This document shows positions 49,316-58,271 of a stretch of 64,000 nt of DNA, in pieces. Each line of letters starts with the position of its first letter. Within the stretch, counting starts at the first letter, position 1. The stretch is from Kaiparowitsia implicata GSE-PSE-MK54-09C (GTDB taxonomy: Bacteria; Cyanobacteriota; Cyanobacteriia; Elainellales; Elainellaceae), in assembly GCA_019359435.1 (NCBI GenBank), contig JAHHHI010000079.1:23733-87732 (forward strand). Direction: 5' to 3'. The translations under genes were made by a program, and so were the position numbers. The notes beneath the pieces are model-generated. The model was not told where the DNA came from and did no database searches. It saw only the letters and a program-made list of their open reading frames with translations.

Positions 49316-49663
49316 GCCTCACTCCTGATTACGGTAAACGATGGCCGCAGCTCTGCATTACTGCTAACCGCAGGAGCAGCCATATCTTCTTTTCACAGCC
49401 CAGAGCAGCGATGTCAGGAGTATTTCAGGCGAATGGCGAAAATAATTTACAAATTGAGAGGGCAAACGTTGGTCACTGCCATTCCGCTGATGGTTCTTTT
49501 AGACACTTCGAGTTCGCGTGGGTGCAACCCCGCAGCGCAGGGCTGAAATGATGCGATCGAATCTACTGACTCGGTGAGGCACCGCGTCTCGGTGTCCCAA
49601 CACCCTGAATAAGCCGCCAGGGTTGCAGCTTGGCTCGAACTGAGGGCGCTAAAGGACTGCGGT
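49316..49663. other. Intergenic region
   Basis: About 350 bp upstream of the SGNH gene. It contains a 46-codon frame (49411-49551, forward) without ribosome binding site, not counted as a gene. I see no repeat or RNA structure. Confidence 0.4.
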
Positions 49664-50134
49664 TTAAACAGGTGAATTGATCAGCGCAGGATGGTGTTGA
49701 GGTCTGCTGCCAGGGGCAGGCCAGTGAAAGCGGCGATCGCTCTCTAAAATAGGGCGATCGTTAATGCTTGCCTCTCGCCGCCGCATTAAGCCACTCTCGG
49801 CAAACTCCCAGTTTTCGTTGCCATAGGCGCGATACCACTGACCCGCATCATCATGCCATTCATACTGAAACCGCACCGCAATCCGGTTCTCGCCAAAGGC
49901 CCACAGTTCTTTCACCAGGCGATAGTCAAGCTCCTTGTCCCATTTGCGTTGCAGGAAGGCCCGGATGGCGTCGCGTCCCTGCAGAATTTCGGCCCGGTTG
50001 CGCCAGTGGCTGTCTTCGGTATAGGCCAGTGCTACTCGGTCAGGGTCACGACTATTCCAGGCATCTTCAGCCATGCGAACTTTGGCGATCGCACTCTCTT
50101 GAGTAAACGGGGGAACAAGCGATTTCGGAGTCAT
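49664..50134 (-). CDS. NTF2-like protein (DUF1348)
   Basis: About 156 residues from the Met at 50134. Conserved run [18 protein letters not shown]-x-Trp-Arg-Asn, then Phe-Leu-x-Arg-Lys-Trp, Phe-Gln-Tyr-Glu-Trp-His-Asp and Tyr-Gly-Asn-Glu-Asn-Trp-Glu-Phe, followed by Arg-Arg-Glu-Ala-Ser-Ile-Asn-Asp. This is the DUF1348 branch of the SnoaL/NTF2 fold, small proteins of unknown activity. Lies between the MITE copy at 50196 and an empty spacer, single gene. Length normal. Confidence 0.85.
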   Translation of the reverse strand: MTPKSLVPPFTQESAIAKVRMAEDAWNSRDPDRVALAYTEDSHWRNRAEILQGRDAIRAFLQRKWDKELDYRLVKELWAFGENRIAVRFQYEWHDDAGQWYRAYGNENWEFAESGLMRRREASINDRPILESDRRFHWPAPGSRPQHHPALINSPV

Positions 50135-50195
50135 CTTGAATACGGAAAGCAACAGGGAGAGAACGGAAAGACTGCCAGCCAATGACCAACAGCCT

Positions 50196-50324
50196 TAGGG
50201 CGCGTCATCAATTACAACCAAAACCCTTGTGGGATAAGCCCTGCCGCGCCCGCTCCAAACAACAGGCTAGGGGCTGTAACCTTTGATTCTTGGACCATAC
50301 GCGACTAATTGATGACAGCCCCTA
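50196..50324 (+). repeat. MITE-like element, copy 6 (129 bp)
   Basis: Full forward copy, the most diverged (TAGGGCGCGTCATCAATTAC at the left, AATTGATGACAGCCCCTA at the right). It lies directly 3' of the cynS stop and 5' of the NTF2-like gene. Confidence 0.85.
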
Positions 50325-50386
50325 GCACACAACGGGCCTAGCCCGATTAACCAGATGCAAACCCATGCAAACAGGCAGAGCGCAAC

Positions 50387-50833
50387 TTACCACTTCTTGT
50401 AGGGGAGGAACTTGCCACACATCACCACTTTGACGCGATCGCCCTTGGGGTCTTCCTCCTTCTCCACATCAATCGTGAAATCGATCGCACTCATAATGCC
50501 ATCGCCAAACTTCTCATGAATCACCGTCTTTAGCGGCATCCCATACACCTGCATAATCTCGTAAAACCGATAGATCAGCGGATCGGTAGGAATCACCGGT
50601 TCCAGCGAGCCCTTCACGGGATATTCCATCAGCGCCTCAATCAGCGACGAATCCGCACCCAACGCCTCTACAATTTTAGTCGCCTCTTCTTTCGATGCAC
50701 TCGCCTGTCGATACACCACCGATGCAATCCACACTTCATCACAGCCTACCTTCGCTTCCAAATCAGCAAAGGTCAGGCCAGCCGTCTTCTTCGCAGCCAA
50801 CAATTTTTCAGTTACAGCAGATGTCATACTCAT
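50387..50833 (-). CDS. cynS: Cyanase (cyanate hydratase)
   Basis: 148 residues. Cyanase turns cyanate and bicarbonate into CO2 and carbamate, which gives ammonium. The three catalytic residues are present at the right spacing: R89 and E92 in Tyr-Arg-Phe-Tyr-Glu-Ile, S115 in Asp-Gly-Ile-Met-Ser-Ala-Ile-Asp-Phe (as R96, E99, S122 in E. coli). N-terminal POU-like helical domain, C-terminal dimer arms ending Lys-Phe-Leu-Pro-Tyr. Last gene of the four-gene cyn operon, 111 bp after the ATPase gene. Ammonium and CO2 released serve as N and C sources. Confidence 0.97.
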   Translation of the reverse strand: MSMTSAVTEKLLAAKKTAGLTFADLEAKVGCDEVWIASVVYRQASASKEEATKIVEALGADSSLIEALMEYPVKGSLEPVIPTDPLIYRFYEIMQVYGMPLKTVIHEKFGDGIMSAIDFTIDVEKEEDPKGDRVKVVMCGKFLPYKKW

Positions 50834-50944
50834 ATCCTCGCTACTAGATTCACTGCAAATAAGTCAGGCATATCACTCCCAGCAGGGAGTTAGGAGTCAC
50901 GCATCCTCTCAAGACGGGGCAGAAGGTGAGAGGCCAACGGTAAG

Positions 50945-51829
50945 CTAGCGACTCATCCGCGCTTCCTCCACCGCCCGTGTCTCACGGAACAAGTGGCTCT
51001 CCATTTCCGCCTTCAGCGCATGATAGGCGGGATGCTGCTCAATCGTTTCGCGGTTACGGGGCCGGGGAAACGGCACCTCCAGCACCTCATCCACCCGCGC
51101 CGCAGGCCCCCGTGTCATCATCACAATGCGATCGCTCAGCAGCAGCGCTTCATCAATACTGTGGGTGATCATGATCACCGTCTTGCGCTGCTGTTCCCAA
51201 ATCCGCTCCACCTCGTCTTGCAAGAAGCCCCGCGTCAGCGCATCCAATGCCCCAAACGGCTCATCCATCAACAAGATTTGCGGGTTAATGGCCAGAGCAC
51301 GGGCAATGCCGACCCGCTGGCGCATCCCGCCAGAAAGCTCATGGGGATGCTTGCGCTCTGCCCCGGTCAGCCCAACGAGCTGAATGTACTCTTTGATGAT
51401 GCGATTTGCACCTTTAGTGGACAGGGTTGGATCTACTGTCTCCACGGCAAAGCGCAGATTCTCCTCCACCGTCATCCAGGGCATCAGCGCATAGCTTTGG
51501 AACACCATGCCTCGATCTGGCCCCGGCCCAGTGATGGGTGCGCCATTCAGCAAAATATCGCCTTCAGAAATCGAGCTAAGCCCCGCGATCATGTTCAACA
51601 GCGTGGATTTGCCACAGCCAGAGGGGCCAATGATAGAGACAAACGTATTCGGCTCAATCTCTAAACTGATATCTTCAATTGCCACAAAATCTCGGCTGGT
51701 TTTGCCAGAGAGCTTGTTAAACAGCCCCCGCTTGCCCGGAAACACCTTCGACACATTGCGGATAGACAACTGAGGGAGTGGCGATGACTGATCGGTAGGC
51801 GAACTACTATTCACAGATGCTGATCTCAT
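50945..51829 (-). CDS. cynD: Cyanate ABC transporter ATPase
   Basis: 294 residues of the nitrate/sulfonate/cyanate family ATPases. Walker A Gly-Pro-Ser-Gly-Cys-Gly-Lys-Ser-Thr (about 73), Q-loop, signature Leu-Ser-Gly-Gly-Met-Arg-Gln-Arg, Walker B [11 protein letters not shown] and the switch His in Ile-Thr-His-Ser. It overlaps the permease stop by 4 bp, so translation is coupled. It powers uptake of cyanate, given cynS next to it; nitrate cannot be excluded from the sequence alone. Confidence 0.9.
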   Translation of the reverse strand: MRSASVNSSSPTDQSSPLPQLSIRNVSKVFPGKRGLFNKLSGKTSRDFVAIEDISLEIEPNTFVSIIGPSGCGKSTLLNMIAGLSSISEGDILLNGAPITGPGPDRGMVFQSYALMPWMTVEENLRFAVETVDPTLSTKGANRIIKEYIQLVGLTGAERKHPHELSGGMRQRVGIARALAINPQILLMDEPFGALDALTRGFLQDEVERIWEQQRKTVIMITHSIDEALLLSDRIVMMTRGPAARVDEVLEVPFPRPRNRETIEQHPAYHALKAEMESHLFRETRAVEEARMSR

Positions 51830-52665
51830 GAGTTTCGACCAAATGCAACAAATTTCTCAAGAGCCGCAAACAAACTATCCAGCAGCAAACCAACTGTGCC
51901 AATAATGAAAATTGCAACCAGAATGTTGGGAATAGATAGGTTATTCCACTCGTTCCAGATAAAATAGCCCAGCCCCGTACCCAGCAGCATTTCTGCGGCC
52001 ACAATTACCAGCCAGGCAATGCCCATGCTGATGCGCAGCCCCGACACAATGTTGGGCAGCGCCGCTGGAATAATCACCTTAAAGATGGTGCGCAAGCGAG
52101 ACGCACCCAGAGTGTTCGCCACATCCAGATAGTCTTTATCCACACTGGCCACCCCAAACGCAGTGTTAATCAGCGTTGGCCACATGCTGGAAATAAAGAT
52201 GACGAAGATTCCAGTCTTCTCAGAATCTCGCAGCAAGTAGAGCCCAAGCGGCAACCAGGCTAAGGGCGACACTGGTTTTAACAGCTGCATATAGGGATTA
52301 AACGCCTTGTAGGCAACTGGCGAAATACCGATGAGGATGCCGATCGGGATTGCCACGAGCGATGCCAGAATGTAGCCGATGGCAACGCGCCGCAAACTGA
52401 TCAACAAGTTCCAACCAATTCCCAAATCATTCGGCCCGTTATCGAAGAAGGGGTTAGTGACCCACCACCACAGTTCCTTAAAGGTGGCGCTTGCAGTCGG
52501 CACCCCCCGAGTAAACCACTCAGCACGGGCACCCACTTCCCAAAACAGTAAGAACAATCCTAAAGAAGACAAGAACACAATCAGCGCTCTCACATTTTCG
52601 TTATGGAATATAGAGATCTGCTTGCTGTCTCTTCTTAGCCCAGTCGTGGCGTTGCTTAGCGCCAT
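51826..52665 (-). CDS. cynB: Cyanate ABC transporter permease
   Basis: 279 residues, NrtB/SsuC/CynB-type permease with six or so membrane helices. The cytoplasmic EAA loop reads [21 protein letters not shown] near 185, the contact site for the ATPase. Also typical are [11 protein letters not shown] and Ile-Trp-Asn-Glu-Trp-Asn-Asn. A homodimer is expected. It sits between the binding protein (77 bp) and the ATPase (4-bp overlap) in one operon. Confidence 0.9.
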   Translation of the reverse strand: MALSNATTGLRRDSKQISIFHNENVRALIVFLSSLGLFLLFWEVGARAEWFTRGVPTASATFKELWWWVTNPFFDNGPNDLGIGWNLLISLRRVAIGYILASLVAIPIGILIGISPVAYKAFNPYMQLLKPVSPLAWLPLGLYLLRDSEKTGIFVIFISSMWPTLINTAFGVASVDKDYLDVANTLGASRLRTIFKVIIPAALPNIVSGLRISMGIAWLVIVAAEMLLGTGLGYFIWNEWNNLSIPNILVAIFIIGTVGLLLDSLFAALEKFVAFGRNS

Positions 52666-52742
52666 GACGTGATACCTCCATAAATGCGACTAATGTAACT
52701 AGACTGCGATGCAAAAGGCTATTCAGCATGGGGCTTAGCGCT

Positions 52743-54383
52743 TTAGAGGCCAAACTTGTCAACTTGCTCCTTCACATAGTCACCTGGCGCTTCTGGATCA
52801 AAGGTGTCAAAAGCTAAATCTTCTACTCGGTTTGTTTCTGTGGGCGGGTTTTGACCCAGTTCTTGAGCCAGCTCTCGCGCCAAATCGGTGAGGAAGACTT
52901 CTTCCCCAACTTGGTCGTAGGTGCCATCGGTGATCTCTTGTGTGGCCTTGCCATCTCCCTGGAGATCCCACCGCACTAACTGAGATGAAATCCACTTTGC
53001 GAAGCTCTGCCAAGGATAGGGATCGAACCCAATGCGATCAGGGATTTCAAACGAGTTGCCCTGACCGTCTTCGAAGTTGCCTGTGAGCACCGCTTCCACC
53101 ACCTCTACAGGCTGATTTAAGAATGCTCGCTCAGAAATGGCAGCTGCAATTTCGGGGCGGTTAGCTGGATCTTGGGCGTAAGCTGCCGCTTCGATAATGG
53201 CTTTGTTCAAGGCGCGGAAGGTGTTAGGGCTGGTCTCAATCCATTCGTCGCTGGCGGCAAAGGCGCAGCAAGGGTGCCCATCCCAGATGTCTTTAGTCAG
53301 CAGGTGGATAAAGCCAGCACCTTCATAAACTGCCCGCTGATTAAAGGGGTCGGGCATGAGCATGGCATCGATATCGCCTGCAATCAGCTGAGCAATGCTA
53401 TCGGGTGGGGGAACAGGGCGAATCTGCACATCGACATCTGGATCTAGCCCACCGCTTGCTAGGTAATAGCGCAGCAACAGGTTGTGCATAGAGTAGGGGA
53501 AGGGCACTCCAATCACAAAGCCTCTGAAGTCTTCTGGGCCATTAACTTGACCCATGTGCCGCTCGGCAATGGTGATGGCTTGGCCGTTGATATTTTCAAT
53601 GCTGGCGAGTTTGACGCCAAAGCTGGCAGAGCCTAGCCCTAGGGTCATGGCGATGGGCATGGGCGCTAGCATATGGTAGGCGTCGAGTTCTCCGGCGATC
53701 GCCGAATCCCTAACAGCACCCCAACTGGGCATTTTCACGACGCTGGCATTAAAGCCATACTTTTCGTAAAAACCCAAAGGCTCTGACATGATGATGGGCG
53801 TCGCGCAGGTAATGGGGATAAACCCAACCTGAATGTCTGTTTTTTCTAAATCTTCAGCAGCAACGGGAGCCTCGCCTCCGTCTTCGGCAGTAGGGCTACC
53901 GCTCCCGGCACAGCTAGCTAGCGTCACCAGCGCTGCGCCCACTGCCATATTGCGCATGAACTCGCGTCGAGTTACGCCACTGTTGCGAACAGAGTCGGCA
54001 AAGAACAGACCGGCCTGGGGGCCAAAGGCGGCTGCAAAGGCATTCTCTAATCCGCCTGCTTGCTTGCACAAAGCCAGAATGAGTTTTTCACGCTGAGGAT
54101 TGTTTTGGCCCACCCGCTTGAGAAACAGTGCCTTTCTTAGTTCATAGGCGTTGACCGTATCGGCAGCTCGCAGCTGATTCTCTTTGTAGATGCCCATTCT
54201 GACCAAGTCATCGACCAGGTCTACTGGATCCTGGGGCATGGATTGCATAAACTCCCAGTGGTCGCGGTTGGCATGCATGCTGCCGCACTGTCCACAAAAT
54301 TGACCGAATGGGGTTGAAGATAACGTCTGACTCCCGAGACTTCCCCAGTCGCTGAGCGACTTCGCTGCTGATGATATACGCAT
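52743..54383 (-). CDS. cynA: Cyanate (NrtA/CynA-type) substrate-binding protein with unusual N-terminal extension
   Basis: 546 residues. The mature part (about 165-546) is a periplasmic binding protein of the NrtA/CynA/CmpA type: Gly-Phe-Ile-Pro-Ile-Thr-Cys-Ala-Thr-Pro-Ile, Gly-Phe-Tyr-Glu-Lys-Tyr-Gly, Gly-Glu-Leu-Asp-Ala-Tyr-His-Met-Leu, Gly-His-Pro-Cys-Cys-Ala-Phe. Before it, at 137-158, a Tat-type and lipoprotein signal (Thr-Arg-Arg-Glu-Phe, then Leu-Ala-Ser-Cys with C158). The odd point is that this signal is internal: 135 residues precede it, with Cys30-x2-Cys33 and a helical Lys/Glu/Leu stretch. No Met lies close before the twin arginine. First gene of the cyn operon. Confidence 0.87.
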   Translation of the reverse strand: MRISSAAKSLSDWGSLGSQTLSSTPFGQFCGQCGSMHANRDHWEFMQSMPQDPVDLVDDLVRMGIYKENQLRAADTVNAYELRKALFLKRVGQNNPQREKLILALCKQAGGLENAFAAAFGPQAGLFFADSVRNSGVTRREFMRNMAVGAALVTLASCAGSGSPTAEDGGEAPVAAEDLEKTDIQVGFIPITCATPIIMSEPLGFYEKYGFNASVVKMPSWGAVRDSAIAGELDAYHMLAPMPIAMTLGLGSASFGVKLASIENINGQAITIAERHMGQVNGPEDFRGFVIGVPFPYSMHNLLLRYYLASGGLDPDVDVQIRPVPPPDSIAQLIAGDIDAMLMPDPFNQRAVYEGAGFIHLLTKDIWDGHPCCAFAASDEWIETSPNTFRALNKAIIEAAAYAQDPANRPEIAAAISERAFLNQPVEVVEAVLTGNFEDGQGNSFEIPDRIGFDPYPWQSFAKWISSQLVRWDLQGDGKATQEITDGTYDQVGEEVFLTDLARELAQELGQNPPTETNRVEDLAFDTFDPEAPGDYVKEQVDKFGL

Positions 54384-54766
54384 AGTTGCTAGGTTGAACG
54401 CGGCTAAAAGGTGCTCTTTCTCTTGCCAGCACTGCGATTAAAGCTTTGCAATAGTTCCGCTTACGGAGTGAACTCGAAGGTAGGGTGCAAAGGCCCCATA
54501 TCGAAACCATGATCCGCGATAGTCAACCTACGGCTAAGCAGTAATCGGTAAATCGTCATCGACAGAAAAAGTCCTAAACGGCGGCGTTTGATACAGAATA
54601 AATCGCTTTTTACGCCACTGATTCTATTTAAATCTAAAGACCGTTTAAGAAGCACTGCGCAAGTTGCTTAGTACTCTATCAAGTCCAGTTAAACCTCGCA
54701 TTGGATCATCTTTGGAACTTGGATGGGATTTTCTTTAGGAGTTGCGATCGCCCTCAATATTTAAGC
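54384..54766. promoter_or_regulatory. Upstream region of the cyn operon
   Basis: About 380 bp between the AraC-type regulator stop and the cynA start; should hold the cyn promoter. All GTA triplets were checked and none fits the NtcA box GTA-N8-TAC. No repeat copy is present. The composition is more A/T-rich than the genes on either side. Confidence 0.45.
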
Positions 54767-55594
54767 CTAATCTGTTAATTCTGCTACAGATTGCTGTCTC
54801 CAAGCCAGCGGAGAAACGCCATGGAGCTGACGGAATTGCCGTGTAAAGTACCCCGCATCACTGTAGCCTGATAGCTCTGCAATCTTGCGAATGGAATGGG
54901 TTGTAGCCTTGATTAAGTGTTTAGCTCGAGTCATGCGCCGCTCAATAATCCATTGTTTGATGGTGTGACCCGTTAACTCTTGGGTCAGATTGGTAAGGTA
55001 TGCCGGTGAGTAACCTGCTGCTTGGGCCACATCATTGAGCGTGATGGGTTTGTGATAGTTGGCTTCAATAAAGCAAAATACGTGGTCTAGCTTTGGGCAG
55101 TTGGGAAAAATGCTGCTAGGAGCGCTATGTTCGGCAGAATCTGGACGTTTGGCAGCTTGAGAATTTGCTGAATTACTAGTGTCAAAGACTGACCGAGACG
55201 CTGTATTGTAGAGTTGATTGATCTGATCATGACGGTTGAGCCGAGTGATAATTGCGGCTAAGAACTGCTCGATGGTGCAGGGTTTGGTGAGGTAATCGTC
55301 TGCGCCTAGCTCCATCCCTTGACGTAGATCAGCCATCGTGACTTTTGCGGTTAAAAAAATTAGGGGAATGAGTGCGGTGATGGGCGATCGCCGTAAGGTT
55401 GACAAAACAGAATACCCATCCATGTCAGGCATCATAATGTCGCAGACCACTAAGTCTGGCTGGTGGGTTTGCGCGAGCGTAATGCCCTGACTGCCATCAT
55501 TGGCCCCAAAGGCTGCAAACCCCTCAAACTCAAGGCAGCGCAAGAACATGTTGCGGGTTTGAGCTTCATCTTCGATCACCAAAACTGTCTTCAT
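54767..55594 (-). CDS. Response regulator with AraC-type DNA-binding domain
   Basis: 275 residues: receiver (about 1-120) with E8-D9, phosphoacceptor in Val-Cys-Asp-Ile-Met-Met-Pro-Asp, Thr in Leu-Thr-Ala-Lys and Lys in Thr-Lys-Pro; a Ser-rich linker (about 128-160); then two helix-turn-helix motifs of the AraC class (about 170-270) with Leu-Asn-Asp-Val-Ala-Gln-Ala-Ala-Gly-Tyr-Ser and Lys-Ile-Ala-Glu-Leu-Ser-Gly-Tyr-Ser-Asp-Ala-Gly-Tyr-Phe-Thr-Arg. It lies just upstream of the cyn operon on the same strand and divergent (210 bp) from a PAS kinase, making these a likely pair and cyn a possible target (inference). Confidence 0.9.
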   Translation of the reverse strand: MKTVLVIEDEAQTRNMFLRCLEFEGFAAFGANDGSQGITLAQTHQPDLVVCDIMMPDMDGYSVLSTLRRSPITALIPLIFLTAKVTMADLRQGMELGADDYLTKPCTIEQFLAAIITRLNRHDQINQLYNTASRSVFDTSNSANSQAAKRPDSAEHSAPSSIFPNCPKLDHVFCFIEANYHKPITLNDVAQAAGYSPAYLTNLTQELTGHTIKQWIIERRMTRAKHLIKATTHSIRKIAELSGYSDAGYFTRQFRQLHGVSPLAWRQQSVAELTD

Positions 55595-55804
55595 AATGAT
55601 TCAGCAAGCATCCACGGGGATGGCTAGAGATGGATGCAACGGATACCTGTACATCGGTTCACAGACTTACCTATCCTTTACCTTGTTACTCTTCGAGCGA
55701 AGAAGGCATTGTGTAGAGCGATACAGTTGGGCGATCGCCCCTACCCGCGTTGGTCACTGCTAAAGAATAGTTAGAAGATCGGTTAGAGATCGGTTTATGA
55801 CGCT

Positions 55805-57052
55805 ATGTCGGAACACTATTGGCTGCCTGACCGAAACACACTGGCAGACCCTGCACCGGTTGACCCCACGCTGGAATATCTGCGCCGTCAGCATCAGCTC
55901 ATTTTGAATGCGGTGGGTGAAGGCATTTATGGGCTTGATTTAGCGGGTAATGTCACCTTTGTTAACCCGGCAGCGGCGGCCATGATCGGCTGGTCAATGG
56001 AAGACCTGATCGGCAAATCGATGCATGCAGTGCTGCATCACTCGCAGTTAGACGGGTCACCCTACCATCGAGAAGATTGCCCGATCTATGCCGCGTTTCA
56101 AGATGGCAAAGTGCGGCGGATTACAAACGAGGTCTTTTGGCGCAAAGACGGCACCAGCTTTCCGGTGGAATATATCAGCACGCCCATGCATGACGAGGCG
56201 GGGCGGCTGATTGGTTCGGTGGTGACGTTTCGCGACATCACCAAGCGGCGCTGGGCCGAGCAGGTGTTGCAACAGGCCAATGAGGAACTAGAGCTTAAGG
56301 TGCAAGCGCGTACGGCAGAATTGCAAACCGTGAACCAGCAACTGCGTGAGTTGAGCGATATGCGATCGCGCTTTGTTTCTATGGTGTGTCACGAGTTCCG
56401 CAACCCGCTGAACAACATCGCGCTGTCGGTATCTTCCCTTAACCGCTACGACACCCAACTGCATCCCAACGAGAAAGCGGACTATTTGTTAACGGTGAAG
56501 GCGAATGTAGAACGCATGACTCAAATGATTGACGACATTTTAGTCATCGGCAAGATCGAAGCCAAGGTGCTAGAAGTGAATCCCCAGCCGCTAGATTTAG
56601 TGGCCTTCTGTCAAGACTTGTTGGCAGAGCAAGAGTTTGTGCGGGCTCACGTTCCCATTCGGTTTTGCTGCCGGGCGCGTCACGTGTGGACGAGTTTGGA
56701 TGAGCGGCTGCTGCGGTCGATCTTGGGCAATTTGCTCTCTAATGCCATTCGGTATACGCCAGAGCTGAAAGCCATTATGCTCACGCTCAGTCGCCGCCAA
56801 AACTACGTTATTTTTCGGATGCAGGATGAGGGGATGGGGATTCCGTTGGACGATCGCCGTCATTTATTTGAGCCGTTTCACCGCGGGCGCAACACCAGCA
56901 ACATCCCCGGTACTGGATTAGGACTGAGTATTGTGAAGCAATTTGTGGAGCTTCAAAACGGCACAATTCGTGTGACCAGCCGACTGGGCGTGGGCACGTC
57001 GTTTTGGGTGCGGCTGCCAATTGAGGATGAGAGAGTGAAAATTAGGGGGTAG
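55805..57052 (+). CDS. Cytoplasmic PAS-domain histidine kinase
   Basis: 415 residues, no membrane helix. PAS domain at about 28-145 (Gly-Glu-Gly-Ile-Tyr-Gly-Leu-Asp, Phe-Val-Asn-Pro-Ala-Ala, Phe-Pro-Val-Glu-Tyr), a coiled-coil linker (about 150-185), HisKA with H196 in Val-Cys-His-Glu-Phe-Arg-Asn-Pro-Leu, and the ATPase with Asn-Leu-Leu-Ser-Asn-Ala-Ile-Arg-Tyr, Asp-Glu-Gly-Met-Gly-Ile and Gly-Thr-Gly-Leu-Gly-Leu. All kinase motifs are intact. It is divergent from the AraC-type regulator, its likely partner, and its 3' end overlaps the convergent amidohydrolase by 11 bp. The PAS ligand is unknown. Confidence 0.92.
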   Translation: MSEHYWLPDRNTLADPAPVDPTLEYLRRQHQLILNAVGEGIYGLDLAGNVTFVNPAAAAMIGWSMEDLIGKSMHAVLHHSQLDGSPYHREDCPIYAAFQDGKVRRITNEVFWRKDGTSFPVEYISTPMHDEAGRLIGSVVTFRDITKRRWAEQVLQQANEELELKVQARTAELQTVNQQLRELSDMRSRFVSMVCHEFRNPLNNIALSVSSLNRYDTQLHPNEKADYLLTVKANVERMTQMIDDILVIGKIEAKVLEVNPQPLDLVAFCQDLLAEQEFVRAHVPIRFCCRARHVWTSLDERLLRSILGNLLSNAIRYTPELKAIMLTLSRRQNYVIFRMQDEGMGIPLDDRRHLFEPFHRGRNTSNIPGTGLGLSIVKQFVELQNGTIRVTSRLGVGTSFWVRLPIEDERVKIRG

Positions 57053-58271
57053 AAATTGCAGACTGGTAGAGCGATCGCCCTTGGCGCATCGTCAGCAGCA
57101 CATCATCTGGCGTCACTCGGGTAATGAGGCTCGCAATCAGGTGGCGGCTAGCACACAGGTGGGGCTGGTGAAAGTTGAGCACCACTAGGTCAGCGGGTAG
57201 ACCCGGTTCTAAATAGCCGTGGAGGTCAGGAATCCCCACATGACGCAGGTTGCTGGTCGTCATTTTGAGGATATCAACCGGCGCAGGATGAACAGCGTCG
57301 CCAAACTGGCTCTTCGCCACCTTATAGGTAAAATCCATCTCGGCAAACAGATTAGGACTGTTGAGGAGGCCATTATCGGTGCCGAGCAGCAGTGTGGCGT
57401 CGCTTTGCAGTAGCGCGGCGATGGGCGGCAGCGGAAGGCCCAAGTTGGCATTGGCACGAGGGTTCAGCACCACGTTGGTGCGGTGCTTTGACAGGAGCGC
57501 TATTTCTGCCGGGTTGGCGACTGTGGCATGAATGACCAAATCGGGATGATATAGGTCTAGCGCACGCTCTAGGTCGCCTCGCCCGGTTACGGCTAGGCTG
57601 ACATCGCGATATCCCTCATTTTCTAAACAGTGAATGGCGCGCAGCTTCTGGCCCTTGGCCGTGAGGGCATAAACTTGTTGCCAGGCTGCGTCGGTGAGGT
57701 CGTTCATGGTGCTTTCAGAAAAACCATCGGCGATCGCCAAAATGCTGGTCAATTCGGCGATCGCCCCATCCTTCAGCCCAACTTGATTAGATTGCAGCTC
57801 TTCAGCGGTAAAGGGCAGTTCATTAAACTGACCCAAGATGAGCGATCGCACGCCTGTTTGCTCTGCCGCCTGCTGCAACAGCCAACTCCCATACACCCCC
57901 TGCTCTCGGAAATCTAGATGTGCGATCGTTCCCGTGCGCGTCATATAGCGCAGGTGATCTGTCATGTGCTGCAACAGCTCTGCCTCACTGCGCTGCTCCA
58001 GTTCCCGATACTTGTAGCCATCGGGACGAAAGAAGCCCTGCTCTAAGGTCATCCCCGTTGCCCCGTCGGGCAAACAAGAATCACCCATGTGAGTATGGCC
58101 GTTCACCATTCCCGGCATCACCACCAGCGCCCCAGCGTCAATCGTAATGCAGGGCTGGCGACGCTCAATTTGATGAATCAGCCCATCTTCTACAACCAGG
58201 CGATCGCACCAAAAGGGCGTTAATTCTGGCCCCCACAGCACCACACAATCAGTCAGATCTAACTGAGGCAT
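57042..58271 (-). CDS. Amidohydrolase (cytosine deaminase/chlorohydrolase-like)
   Basis: 409 residues, metal-dependent hydrolase with a small beta-sandwich plus TIM barrel. Metal motif Gly-His-Thr-His-Met-Gly-Asp (about 58-64), then a His in Arg-Ala-Ile-His-Cys-Leu-Glu-Asn-Glu (about 214), His in Leu-Val-Ile-His-Ala-Thr near 248 and Leu-Gly-Thr-Asp-Asn-Gly near 300; closing Pro-Ala-Asp-Leu-Val-Val-Leu. Likely deaminates a small cyclic compound and releases ammonium; the substrate is not determined. Its ATG directly follows the crtR stop (TAAATG), so it is translated from the same mRNA. Related only distantly to the amidohydrolase at 43394. Confidence 0.85.
   Translation of the reverse strand: MPQLDLTDCVVLWGPELTPFWCDRLVVEDGLIHQIERRQPCITIDAGALVVMPGMVNGHTHMGDSCLPDGATGMTLEQGFFRPDGYKYRELEQRSEAELLQHMTDHLRYMTRTGTIAHLDFREQGVYGSWLLQQAAEQTGVRSLILGQFNELPFTAEELQSNQVGLKDGAIAELTSILAIADGFSESTMNDLTDAAWQQVYALTAKGQKLRAIHCLENEGYRDVSLAVTGRGDLERALDLYHPDLVIHATVANPAEIALLSKHRTNVVLNPRANANLGLPLPPIAALLQSDATLLLGTDNGLLNSPNLFAEMDFTYKVAKSQFGDAVHPAPVDILKMTTSNLRHVGIPDLHGYLEPGLPADLVVLNFHQPHLCASRHLIASLITRVTPDDVLLTMRQGRSLYQSAISTP

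Noticed and set aside
49411..49551. 46-codon ORF upstream of the SGNH gene
   Set aside because: No ribosome binding site and no evidence of coding bias.
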